Source of the DNA: Dehalobacterium formicoaceticum
Lineage (GTDB): Bacteria > Bacillota > Dehalobacteriia > Dehalobacteriales > Dehalobacteriaceae
Length of the DNA stretch: 64,000 nucleotides
Assembly (NCBI RefSeq): GCF_002224645.1
Contig: NZ_CP022121.1
Coordinates: forward strand, 1,494,501 to 1,558,500
Direction: 5' to 3'
Part shown: piece by piece, positions 54,541 to 62,152 of the stretch
How positions within the stretch are numbered: the first letter of the stretch is position 1
How the letters are laid out: each line of letters starts with the position of its first letter
Program-made: the position numbers and the translations under genes
Notes under the pieces: generated by a model
The model's database searches: none
Told to the model about the DNA's origin: nothing
The model's input: only the letters and a program-made list of their open reading frames with translations

Positions 54541-54696
54541 GAAAAAAGTAGCATTTAAAGTTGAATACCTTTATTTGGTGCACCCAAAATTAATATTTCC
54601 AATACAAAAACAGAACCCAGCAAGATCAAAGGCCATTTTCAAAGCCCAGATTCTTGAGGGTTCTTTTCATTTTTAGCTCATTGGGACAAAATCAGT

Positions 54697-54722
54697 TATT
54701 TCCCGACAGCCCCTTTTTTTTT
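54697..54722 (+). terminator. Right half of the split terminator with T run
   Basis: TATTTCCCGACAGCCCC (54697-54713) then TTTTTTTTT; pairs with 52654-52670. The same T-rich region also pairs locally: CAGTTATTTC (54693-54702) with GAAATAACTG (54723-54732). Confidence 0.75.
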
Positions 54723-54798
54723 GAAATAACTGCTTCGGGAATAATTGGATACTGCCCAGGGGAAGATAATAGGAATTAAATGGACGGGGAGTAAAAAT

Positions 54799-56394
54799 AT
54801 GTTCCGTTTGCTCAATAAAAAAATCAAGTATTTGCATTCCCTGCTGGGAAGTGAAAATCAGACGCAAGCGCCAAAAAAGGGGGATCGCCTGAGCGGTCAT
54901 TTGGAAAGAGATTTAGCAAATTTCAAGCGCTTGACAGGAGAAAGCACTGATATTGTGGTGCGCAAATTGACATTAAAAAACAATATTAATGCCGCTATTA
55001 TCTTTATTGATGGTCTGGTATTTGAACTGGTAATCCGAGAGAATGTTTTGGAACCTTTGGTGTTATGTGGGGAAAAAGAGATCCTGGACAAAAAAGGAAA
55101 TGATCTGGTACAAGCTTTAAAAAACAGGATCTTACCTGTAGCTAGTATTCGGGAGGAAGAATCCGTTGAACAGATTGTAAATGCTGTGTTTAGTGGGGAC
55201 ACGATGTTACTAGTGGATGGCAGCACCCAGGCCTTGCTTATCAATGCCCCCGGGTGGGAAAGAAGGATGCCTTCCGAACCGGAATCGGAAATTGTTGTGA
55301 AAGGTCCGAGGGAAGGCTTTGTAGAGACACTGAGGACGAATACCTCCATGCTGAGACGAAGGGTGGGCCATCCGGGGCTGACCTTTGAAGACCTGGTGCT
55401 GGGGCAGAAAACCCAAACAAAGGTTTCCATTGCCTATTTAAAAGGGGTCGTCCGGCCGGAGCTGGTGGATGAGGTAAAACGCCGCTTGGAGAGAATTAAC
55501 ACCGATGCCATTTTGGCAGCCGGGTATGTGGAGCAATATATTGAAGATGCCCCCTTTTCCCCTTTTATGACCGTTGACTATACGGAAAGGCCGGACGTGA
55601 CGGCAGCAAAACTGATGGAGGGCCGGGTAGCTATTATGGTTGACGGTACGCCCATTGCCAATACGGTACCGACCCTGTTTATTGAATTTTTTCAAAGTCC
55701 CGATGATTATAATGCTCGACCATTTTATGCCACCATTTTGCGGTGGTTTCGTTACTTTGCTTTTTTTGCCGGTAGCATGTCTCCCGGTATTTTTGTGGCC
55801 TTAGCCACTTTCCATCAGGAATTTTTGCCGACCCCCCTCTTGATTTCCATGGCCGCTGCTTCCGAAGGAACCCCTTTTCCTGCTGTGGTAGAAGCGATGG
55901 GAATGGGGCTGATCTTCGAAATTCTGCGAGAAGCGGGAATTAGGCTGCCCAAACCCATTGGATCGGCCATGAGTATTGTAGGGGCTTTAGTGATTGGCGA
56001 TGCGGCAGTCTCCGCCGGTTTCATTGAAGCTTATATGGTTATTGTGGTATCCTTTACGGCGATTGCTTCTTTTGCCGTGCCCAAACTCTATGATGTCTGT
56101 GCCCTGTTAAGAATCGCTTTTACCGTGATGGCAGGATTATTTGGTGTTTTCGGTCTGATGCTTGTATTTTTATTCCTTATAATACACTTGGTTTCTTTGC
56201 GTTCTTTTGGTGTTCCTTATCTTTCTCCCATTTCCCCCTTGATGCCAAAAGATTTAAAAGATGTTTTAGTGCGGGTGCCTCTCTGGAGCATGGTTACCCG
56301 TCCCGAATCCATCGGGGTCGTTGATCCCGTACGGCGGGATTTTAATTTAATGCCGCAGCCTGAGGAAGATGAGAATAGTTTGGATGAATCGTGA
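54799..56394 (+). CDS. gerKA: Spore germination protein, GerA-type A subunit
   Basis: A 531-aa GerA/SpoVAF-family protein: cytoplasmic N-terminal domain (1-300) with GDTMLLVDGSTQALLI and EPESEIVVKGPREGFVETL, where VVKGPREGFxExLxxNxxLIRRR is the family signature (residues about 170-200), then five membrane helices (about 305-490) including the conserved PFPAVVEAMGMGLIFEILREAG. It forms the nutrient-germinant receptor channel with B and C subunits encoded next. Start ATG 54799 is behind GGGGAG; the frame is open upstream to 54745. Which Ger paralogue it is cannot be told; the symbol marks the subunit class. Confidence 0.92.
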   Translation: MFRLLNKKIKYLHSLLGSENQTQAPKKGDRLSGHLERDLANFKRLTGESTDIVVRKLTLKNNINAAIIFIDGLVFELVIRENVLEPLVLCGEKEILDKKGNDLVQALKNRILPVASIREEESVEQIVNAVFSGDTMLLVDGSTQALLINAPGWERRMPSEPESEIVVKGPREGFVETLRTNTSMLRRRVGHPGLTFEDLVLGQKTQTKVSIAYLKGVVRPELVDEVKRRLERINTDAILAAGYVEQYIEDAPFSPFMTVDYTERPDVTAAKLMEGRVAIMVDGTPIANTVPTLFIEFFQSPDDYNARPFYATILRWFRYFAFFAGSMSPGIFVALATFHQEFLPTPLLISMAAASEGTPFPAVVEAMGMGLIFEILREAGIRLPKPIGSAMSIVGALVIGDAAVSAGFIEAYMVIVVSFTAIASFAVPKLYDVCALLRIAFTVMAGLFGVFGLMLVFLFLIIHLVSLRSFGVPYLSPISPLMPKDLKDVLVRVPLWSMVTRPESIGVVDPVRRDFNLMPQPEEDENSLDES

Positions 56395-56406
56395 GGGTGA
56401 TGGGCC

Positions 56407-57565
56407 GTGAAAAGAAGAAAATTGTTTTTCCTGGTTTTTTATGGGCTGGCATTTTTAGTGTTTTTGCCCGCATGTTGGGACAGCAGGGAACTGGACGAAT
56501 TGGCCATTGTTTTGGGTGTAGGGGTGGACCGGGAAGGAGACGGGCTTCAGCTTACGGCTGAGATTGCTAAGCCTGGCCAGATGGCGGGAGGAAAAGGCGG
56601 CAGTTCAGGTTCCGGCGGTGAACCTGTTTTTATGACCCATGGCAGCGGCGCTACTGTTTTTGATGCCGCCAGGAACGCCCGGAGTCATAGCAGCCGGGCA
56701 CTTTTTTTCCCTAATAACGAAGTTGTCGTGCTAGGAAATGATTTAGCAAAACAAGGGATCTATCCAGCTTTGGATTTTTTTCTGCGGGACCATGAACCGC
56801 GGGCTACTGCCTGGGTGCTGGTAGCGGAAGAAAAGGCAAGGGATGTTTTTGAAGCGAAAGATAAACTGGAAGATACCAACGGTTTAAGCTTGAGCAGTAT
56901 AATCCAGCAGGGCAGCATGTCCAAGATTCCGGGCATTAATGTGCAGGAGGTAAATGCTGCCATGCTTGATATCACACAAGCCTTTCTGATTCCCATCGTT
57001 GGTGTAGTCGAAGAGGGAGAGGACAAACATCTGAAAGTAGACGGCAATGCCGGGGTGTTTGTCAAGGATAAAATGGTGGGAGAAATGAACAACAGAGAAA
57101 CCCGGGGTGTCAAATGGGTGAAGGGAGAAATAAAAAGCACCAGTGTTGTTTCCCATTTGATAGATGAAGCGGGAACCATGAGCAGCGAAATTTTTCTCAA
57201 TAAAAGCAGCATCAAAGCAGTGCTGGATGATGGTGATCCCAAGGTGAAAGTGGAAATTATCGTGGAGGGAAATATCAGCGATCAAAGCGGTACCTTGGAT
57301 TTATCCACCGAGGAAGGCATGATAAAGGCCAATGAAAGCACCGCCCAGGCTATCAAAAAAGAGGTGCTGCAGGCGCTGGGCAGGGCGAAGTCTTACAATG
57401 CGGATGTTTTTGGGTTTGGAGAGGTTGTTGGGGGGGGTTTATCCCAAGGAGTGGCAGAAGATGAAGTCCTCCTGGCAGGAAATTTTTCCGCACTTGGATG
57501 TTGCCGTGGAGGTGCGGGTTAATTTATGGAGAACCGGCGATGTTCTCCGCACGGTACTTCAATAA
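56407..57565 (+). pseudogene. gerKC: GerAC-type germination lipoprotein, frameshifted in a G8 tract
   Basis: Starts at GTG 56407, 12 bases after the A subunit. Lipoprotein signal with lipobox LPAC followed by WDSRELDELAIVLGVGVD, the GerAC hallmark; central domain with RNARSHSSRALFFPNNEVVV; C-terminal GerAC domain from about residue 200. The frame in use reads on to 57522 with an unrelated end (LSQGVAEDEV...), whereas frame +1 from 57438 gives YPKEWQKMKSSWQEIFPHLD and VEVRVNLWRTG, the true family C-terminus, stopping at 57565. The switch lies in eight Gs (57430-57437); seven would restore the frame. As written, the last 45 residues are replaced. Error, mutation or phase variation are possible. 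Confidence 0.85.
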
Positions 57566-57589
57566 AATTGCAGGGAGGAGAGGTGCACC

Positions 57590-58681
57590 ATGGGGTTGGA
57601 AAAGGGTAAGGTGTCATCCCTGGGGCTGGTCTTATTATTATTCCTCTTTATCTTCGGATCTGTCATTGCTATCCCGGGTTCAACAGCCGGAAAAGATATC
57701 TGGCTCGCCCGGATCTTAAGTTTTATGATCGCACTGCCTTTAGCAGGGGTTTTTATTGCTCTCTTAAACCGTTATCAGGGGAAAACCATCATTGAAATAA
57801 ATGAGATCATCTTCGGTCCTATCCCGGGAGGATTTTTATCAGGGATCTTTCTTTGGTATTTGTTCCACAACGGAGCATTGGTAGTGATGTATTATTTTGA
57901 ATTTATCAAACAAGTGCTCCTCCCCAATACACCGGCAAATGTGTTGGTATTAATGATGGTCGCCCCATGCATTTACGGTGCAAAAAAAGGCCTGGAAGTG
58001 ATCGTGCGTACCGGTCAATTGATCGCACCGATCCTGTTGGGCACCTTTATTATGTTAATATTTTTAGCAATGCCGGATATAGAAATTTCAAATATCAAGC
58101 CTCTTTTTACCACGCCCCTGCATAAGTTTTTGTGGGGTGGGGTCAGTACCGCTGCGCTGTCTTTTGGTGAGACGGCAGCCTTTCTTATGATCCTGCCCTT
58201 TTTGAATAAAAAGGGGAAAGTTAAGATTACGCTCCTCTCGGGTCTTTTGCTGGGGTGTATAGTGATGGTCTTGTCTACATTGAGGACAATTCTTATATTG
58301 GGTGATAGCGCCGGGCTGTATCTTTATCCCACCTATTATGCCGTTAAAATGATTGATATTGCCGAATTTTTAAGCCGGTTTGAGATCCTGATCGCCGTTA
58401 ATTATCTCGCCGCAGGGTTTATCAAAACCACCGTATATCTCTACGCTTTGAGTCTGGGCACTGCTCAGCTTTTTAAGCTGGATTCTTATCATCCTCTGGT
58501 GCTGCCCTGGGGCTTTCTCATGGCTCTCTTTTCTTTGATCAACTTGCCTAATATTATCGAAAAATTAGATTTTGCCAATAAAGCTTATCCTATTTACGCC
58601 CTTCCCTTTATATTAGGCATACCTCTCTTAGCCCTCTTAGGATCGTGGCTTAAAGGACTTAAGGGTGGTGATGCTCAGTGA
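57590..58681 (+). CDS. gerKB: Spore germination protein, GerAB-type B subunit
   Basis: A 363-aa membrane protein of the GerAB branch of the APC superfamily, ten hydrophobic segments. It binds the germinant in characterised receptors. Family marks: GSVIAIPGSTAGKDIWLARIL in helix 1 and following loop, GKTIIEINEIIFG, and GETAAFLMILPFL in the middle. GGGAGGAG precedes ATG 57590; its stop overlaps the next start (GTGA). Confidence 0.92.
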   Translation: MGLEKGKVSSLGLVLLLFLFIFGSVIAIPGSTAGKDIWLARILSFMIALPLAGVFIALLNRYQGKTIIEINEIIFGPIPGGFLSGIFLWYLFHNGALVVMYYFEFIKQVLLPNTPANVLVLMMVAPCIYGAKKGLEVIVRTGQLIAPILLGTFIMLIFLAMPDIEISNIKPLFTTPLHKFLWGGVSTAALSFGETAAFLMILPFLNKKGKVKITLLSGLLLGCIVMVLSTLRTILILGDSAGLYLYPTYYAVKMIDIAEFLSRFEILIAVNYLAAGFIKTTVYLYALSLGTAQLFKLDSYHPLVLPWGFLMALFSLINLPNIIEKLDFANKAYPIYALPFILGIPLLALLGSWLKGLKGGDAQ

Positions 58682-58896
58682 TCCTGCTCTATGCCGCTTT
58701 TATTTATGCTGTCCTCAGGGAATTTCCCGGGCTGCTCAATAGAAAAGCTTGGAAAGAGGGGGCTATTTGGCTGGGAATATGGTCCGCTGCACTATTGATT
58801 GGTACTTTGCGCTTATTCAATGTTCAATTGCCTTTATTGGGTGAAATTATATTGAAGCTTATTTTAAGAATTTTTCCCTTTTTAAACTCTTTTTAG
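58678..58896 (+). CDS. Small membrane protein at the end of the ger operon
   Basis: A 72-aa protein with two hydrophobic segments (residues 2-14 weak, 29-47 strong) and a hydrophobic C-terminus. Start GTG 58678 overlaps the B-subunit stop by four bases, so translation is coupled. Small extra proteins (D-type subunits) with two membrane segments occur in many ger operons, and this may be one; the sequence alone does not prove it. Confidence 0.65.
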   Translation: MILLYAAFIYAVLREFPGLLNRKAWKEGAIWLGIWSAALLIGTLRLFNVQLPLLGEIILKLILRIFPFLNSF

Positions 58897-58915
58897 GAGT
58901 TCTTTGTCTTTTTAC
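58884..58915 (+). terminator. Possible terminator of the ger operon
   Basis: AAACTC, seven bases, GAGTT followed by CTTTGTCTTTTT; a short stem with a T-rich tail. Confidence 0.4.
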
Positions 58916-59010
58916 TTAAGAAAACTTTCAGAATCTTGTTGTTTTTACAGAAAGGTTTCTGTTATGCTAAAATAGCTCTGATTGTAAAAACGAAAAAAAG
59001 GATGAGGAAT

Positions 59011-59742
59011 ATGTGGGAAGAATTTTCTCGCACAGCATTATTAATCGGCGAAGAAGCATTGGAAAAGCTGCAGCGCAGTCGGGTGGCTGTTTTTGGCATC
59101 GGCGGGGTGGGTACCTTTGTGGTGGAAGGCTTAGTGAGAGGCGGTATCGGCCATTTTGTCCTTGTGGATCATGACACGGTCACTCTAAGTAATTTTAATC
59201 GTCAGATTCATGCCACCAATAAAACTCTGCACCGGCCCAAGGTGGAGGTCATGAAAGAAAGGATCCTGGATATTAACCCCCGGGCAGAGGTTGTCATTCA
59301 TCAAAGCTTTTATCTGCCTGAAACACGGGCAACATTAATCGAGGAGAACTATGATTATATTGTTGATGCTGTGGATACGGTGACGGCCAAAGTCGATTTG
59401 GTTGTCACGGCAAAAAAGCTTCAGATTCCCATTATCAGCTCTATGGGAGCCGGCAATAAATTAGATCCTACCAAATTCCAGGTGGCGGATATCTATCGTA
59501 CTTCGGTCTGTCCTTTGGCCAGGGTGATGAGGAAAGAATTAAGAAAAAGAGACATCCCTGCTTTGAAGGTGGTCTTTTCCACAGAGGAACCGATTAAACT
59601 TAGATATGCTTCATCAGATAGCTTTGATGAGAGAAAAAAGCAAGTCCCCGGCAGCATTTCTTTTCTCCCTTCCGTGGCTGGATTAATTATTGCCGGGGAA
59701 GTGATCAAGGATCTTATTAAAGCAGAATCATCTGAAATTTAA
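59011..59742 (+). CDS. tcdA: tRNA threonylcarbamoyladenosine dehydratase
   Basis: A 243-aa E1-like enzyme that uses ATP to cyclise t6A37 of tRNA to ct6A. Nucleotide-binding motif VFGIGGVGTFVVEGLVRGG, then VDHDTVTLSNFNRQIHA (Asp and Arg that hold ATP), DAVDTVTAKVDL and ISSMGAGNKLDPTKFQV, all typical of TcdA/CsdL rather than MoeB/ThiF. ATG 59011 gives the usual N-terminus WEEFSRTALLIGEEALEKL; the AAGGATGAGG site fits it. Single gene between the ger and nuo operons. Confidence 0.93.
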   Translation: MWEEFSRTALLIGEEALEKLQRSRVAVFGIGGVGTFVVEGLVRGGIGHFVLVDHDTVTLSNFNRQIHATNKTLHRPKVEVMKERILDINPRAEVVIHQSFYLPETRATLIEENYDYIVDAVDTVTAKVDLVVTAKKLQIPIISSMGAGNKLDPTKFQVADIYRTSVCPLARVMRKELRKRDIPALKVVFSTEEPIKLRYASSDSFDERKKQVPGSISFLPSVAGLIIAGEVIKDLIKAESSEI

Positions 59743-59810
59743 AACTGGGAATGAATGCCTTATAGGAATGAATGCCTAATTAAAGCAAGTCATACAAAAA
59801 ATTCATAAAT

Positions 59811-59828
59811 TTGTGATAATTATCATAA
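59811..59828. promoter_or_regulatory. Rex-like redox operator
   Basis: TTGTGATAATTATCATAA matches the Rex consensus TTGTGAA-N4-TTCACAA in both half-site cores and is a near-perfect palindrome (one mismatch pair). It lies 12 bases upstream of a promoter for the NADH dehydrogenase-like genes, so control by the NADH/NAD+ ratio is plausible. A second palindrome, TCATAAT-CA-ATTATGA, overlaps it at 59823-59838; a Fur-type reading of this AT-rich stretch is the alternative. Confidence 0.6.
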
Positions 59829-59839
59829 TCAATTATGAC

Positions 59840-59868
59840 TTGTTTCATGGATTATATTTTGGTAAACT
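59840..59868 (+). promoter_or_regulatory. Promoter of the nuoE-nuoF-gltD-like operon
   Basis: TTGTTT (59840-59845), 17 bases, TAAACT (59863-59868), 80 bases before the nuoE-like start. Confidence 0.5.
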
Positions 59869-59948
59869 ATTATATAGTGATGTAATTCTGGGATGTTTTA
59901 GGGTAACGGTCCAAATCAAGAAATAAAATGAACTTAGGTGGTGGCAAT

Positions 59949-60452
59949 ATGAATCAAGAAGGATCTGCATGTGCTTGTGCATGTCAGAACGAAACGGATC
60001 AGGAAAAATACGACCGCATCCAGGAAATAATCGACGAATACAAAGATGTGGAAGGCAGTTTAATTCAGGTGTTGCACTTTGCTCAAGGTATTTACGGGTA
60101 TTTGCCTGATGAACTGCAAAAGTTCATTGCCGACGGTATGAATATCCCTTTAAACGAAGTCTACGGGGTGGTAACCTTTTATACTCTCTTTTCAACCCGT
60201 CCTAAGGGGGAAAACACCATTGGCGTTTGCATGGGCACGGCTTGCTATGTAAAGGGTGCCAAGGATGTACTCAAAGCTTTCTCTGATCAATTAGGCATTA
60301 AGGTTGGCCAAACCAGTGAGGATCTTAAATTTACCCTTGAAATAACACGTTGTATTGGTGCTTGCGGTCTGGCACCGGCGATCACCATTAACAATAAGGT
60401 TTATCAGAAGGTTGATCCCCAAAAGGTTCATGCTATTTTAGAAGAATATTAA
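59949..60452 (+). CDS. NuoE/HydC-like [2Fe-2S] subunit
   Basis: A 167-aa thioredoxin-like ferredoxin. Ligands: CMGTACYVKGA (two Cys) and CIGACGLAP (two Cys), in the order C-x4-C...C-x3-C. The region before is the helical NuoE lead (IQEIIDEYKDVEGSLIQVLHFAQGIYGYLPDEL). It has an unusual Cys-rich start, SACACACQNE, not needed for the cluster. ATG 59949 is preferred because AGGTGG precedes it. Partner of the NuoF-like protein encoded 29 bases on. Confidence 0.92.
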   Translation: MNQEGSACACACQNETDQEKYDRIQEIIDEYKDVEGSLIQVLHFAQGIYGYLPDELQKFIADGMNIPLNEVYGVVTFYTLFSTRPKGENTIGVCMGTACYVKGAKDVLKAFSDQLGIKVGQTSEDLKFTLEITRCIGACGLAPAITINNKVYQKVDPQKVHAILEEY

Positions 60453-60481
60453 AAAAGAACATTAATGGGAGGTGAAAGATA

Positions 60482-62152
60482 TTGATTAAATCGACTCAGG
60501 ATCTCCTGGATATTACAAAAAAATATCAAGAGACAAACAGTAAGTATAAATACCGGGTTCTGGTCTGTGCCGGGGGCGGTTGTGTTTCCGCCGATTGCCA
60601 TGAGGTTAAAGATGCTCTGCTCCAGTCACTTAAAGAAAATGATTTGGAAGATCAGGTTTTGGTCAGTGAAACCGGATGTATCGGGACCTGTAATTTGGGC
60701 CCGGTGATGGTGGTGATGCCGGAGGAAGTATTCTATACCAGGCTTAAGCCTAAGGATATTCCCGAGATCGTCAAGTCCCATCTGGTGGAAGGAAATATTC
60801 TGGTTAATAAAACGTATTTTGATATGGGCGCGTTAAAAAGAGTTCCTTATCTCAATGAAATCAGCTTCTTTAAGAAACAGGTTAAAATTGCCTTAAGAAA
60901 CTGCGGCTTAATTGATTACTCATCTATTGACGAGTATATTGCCAATGACGGTTACAAAGCTGTTCTTAAAGTGCTCCAGGAAATGACTCAGGAAGAGGTC
61001 ACTCAGGAAATTACTAAATCCGGTCTCAGGGGCCGGGGCGGAGCAGGTTTCCCCGCCGGTATTAAATGGGAAGCGGGAAGAAAAGCTCCCGGAGATCAAA
61101 AATATCTGATCTGTAATGCGGACGAGGGTGATCCCGGTGCATTTATGGATCGCAGTATCATTGAAGGAGATCCCCATACCATTATCGAAGGGATGATGAT
61201 CGGGGGTTATGCCATTGGTGCCAATAAAGGATTTTGCTATATCCGGGCGGAATATCCCATTGCGGTAGAACGGTTGGAGTATGCCTTAAAACAAGCCCGA
61301 GAGGCAGGAATTTTAGGCAAAAATGTTTTTGGGACGGATTTTGCCTTCGATATCGAGATCAGAATCGGTGCCGGCGCCTTTGTCTGCGGGGAAGAAACCG
61401 CACTGATGGCTTCTGTTGAAGGGAAAAGAGGAGAGCCGAAACAAAAACCGCCCTTCCCCTTCCAAAAAGGCTTGTTCCAGAAGCCCACGATTATTAATAA
61501 TGTAGAGACCCTGGCCAATATCCCACCAATTATTTTAAATGGCAGTGAATGGTTTAACGGTTTTGGTACCGAAAAGAGCAAAGGAACCAAGGTATTTGCC
61601 TTAGCCGGGGATATTGTGAACACAGGCTTGGTTGAGGTGCCCATGGGCATGACCTTGCGGGAAATTGTCTATGATTTGGGCGGCGGCGTACCTAAGAAAA
61701 AAGCCTTCAAAGCAGCTCAAATGGGGGGACCCTCCGGCGGTTGTATTGTGTCCGATGATTTAGACACCCCCGTTGATTTCGATTCCTTAGCCCAATTAGG
61801 CGCCATTATGGGTTCCGGCGGATTGATTGTCATGAATGAAAACAACTGCATGGTAGACGTGGCCAAGTTCTTCATGGAATTTGTCCAGGACGAATCCTGC
61901 GGTAAATGTGTTCCTTGCCGGGCAGGTACCAAGGCGATTCTGGAAGTTCTGGATCGGATCTTGGAAGGCAACGGTCAGGAAAACGATATTGAATTAATGG
62001 AAAAGCTGTGCGAAAACATTAAGAAAACAGCGATTTGCGGATTGGGACAAACTGCGCCTAATCCGGTATTAAGTACCCTGAGATATTTCCGGGATGAATA
62101 TGAAGAACACATTCAAAACAAACCATGCCGGGCAGGAGGTAACACGAAATGA
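60482..62152 (+). CDS. NuoF/HydB-like NADH-binding flavoprotein
   Basis: A 556-aa protein with an N-terminal thioredoxin-like [2Fe-2S] domain (C-x4-C at CAGGGCVSADC and CIGTCNLGPV), then the NuoF core: FMN/NADH site GLRGRGGAGFPAGIKWE, NADEGDPGAFMDR, GAGAFVCGEETALMASVEG, SLBB region, and the [4Fe-4S] motif SCGKCVPCRAGT...C. The extra N-terminal ferredoxin is typical of HydB-like subunits of electron-bifurcating hydrogenases and formate dehydrogenases. Those often end with two more [4Fe-4S] motifs; here the chain stops after the NuoF core. Start TTG 60482 is behind GGGAGGTGA. The next gene overlaps its stop by four bases. Confidence 0.92.
   Translation: MIKSTQDLLDITKKYQETNSKYKYRVLVCAGGGCVSADCHEVKDALLQSLKENDLEDQVLVSETGCIGTCNLGPVMVVMPEEVFYTRLKPKDIPEIVKSHLVEGNILVNKTYFDMGALKRVPYLNEISFFKKQVKIALRNCGLIDYSSIDEYIANDGYKAVLKVLQEMTQEEVTQEITKSGLRGRGGAGFPAGIKWEAGRKAPGDQKYLICNADEGDPGAFMDRSIIEGDPHTIIEGMMIGGYAIGANKGFCYIRAEYPIAVERLEYALKQAREAGILGKNVFGTDFAFDIEIRIGAGAFVCGEETALMASVEGKRGEPKQKPPFPFQKGLFQKPTIINNVETLANIPPIILNGSEWFNGFGTEKSKGTKVFALAGDIVNTGLVEVPMGMTLREIVYDLGGGVPKKKAFKAAQMGGPSGGCIVSDDLDTPVDFDSLAQLGAIMGSGGLIVMNENNCMVDVAKFFMEFVQDESCGKCVPCRAGTKAILEVLDRILEGNGQENDIELMEKLCENIKKTAICGLGQTAPNPVLSTLRYFRDEYEEHIQNKPCRAGGNTK

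Larger units (their letters stand above)
52671..54696 (+). mobile_element. IS1182-family insertion sequence
   Basis: The 2026 bases between the two terminator arms hold one transposase gene with short flanks. Left, a hairpin of 13-bp perfect arms (AAAAAATCAGTAC 52679-52691, GTACTGATTTTTT 52705-52717); right, the sequence ends in AAAATCAGT (54688-54696), the reverse complement of ACTGATTTT at 52707-52715, candidate terminal repeats. No clear target duplication is seen, and exact ends are uncertain by some tens of bases on the left. Confidence 0.8.

Noticed and set aside
57332-57565. 77-codon frame overlapping the end of the germination lipoprotein gene as a separate gene
   Set aside because: From 57438 it is the missing C-terminus of the lipoprotein; before that it is out-of-frame shadow.
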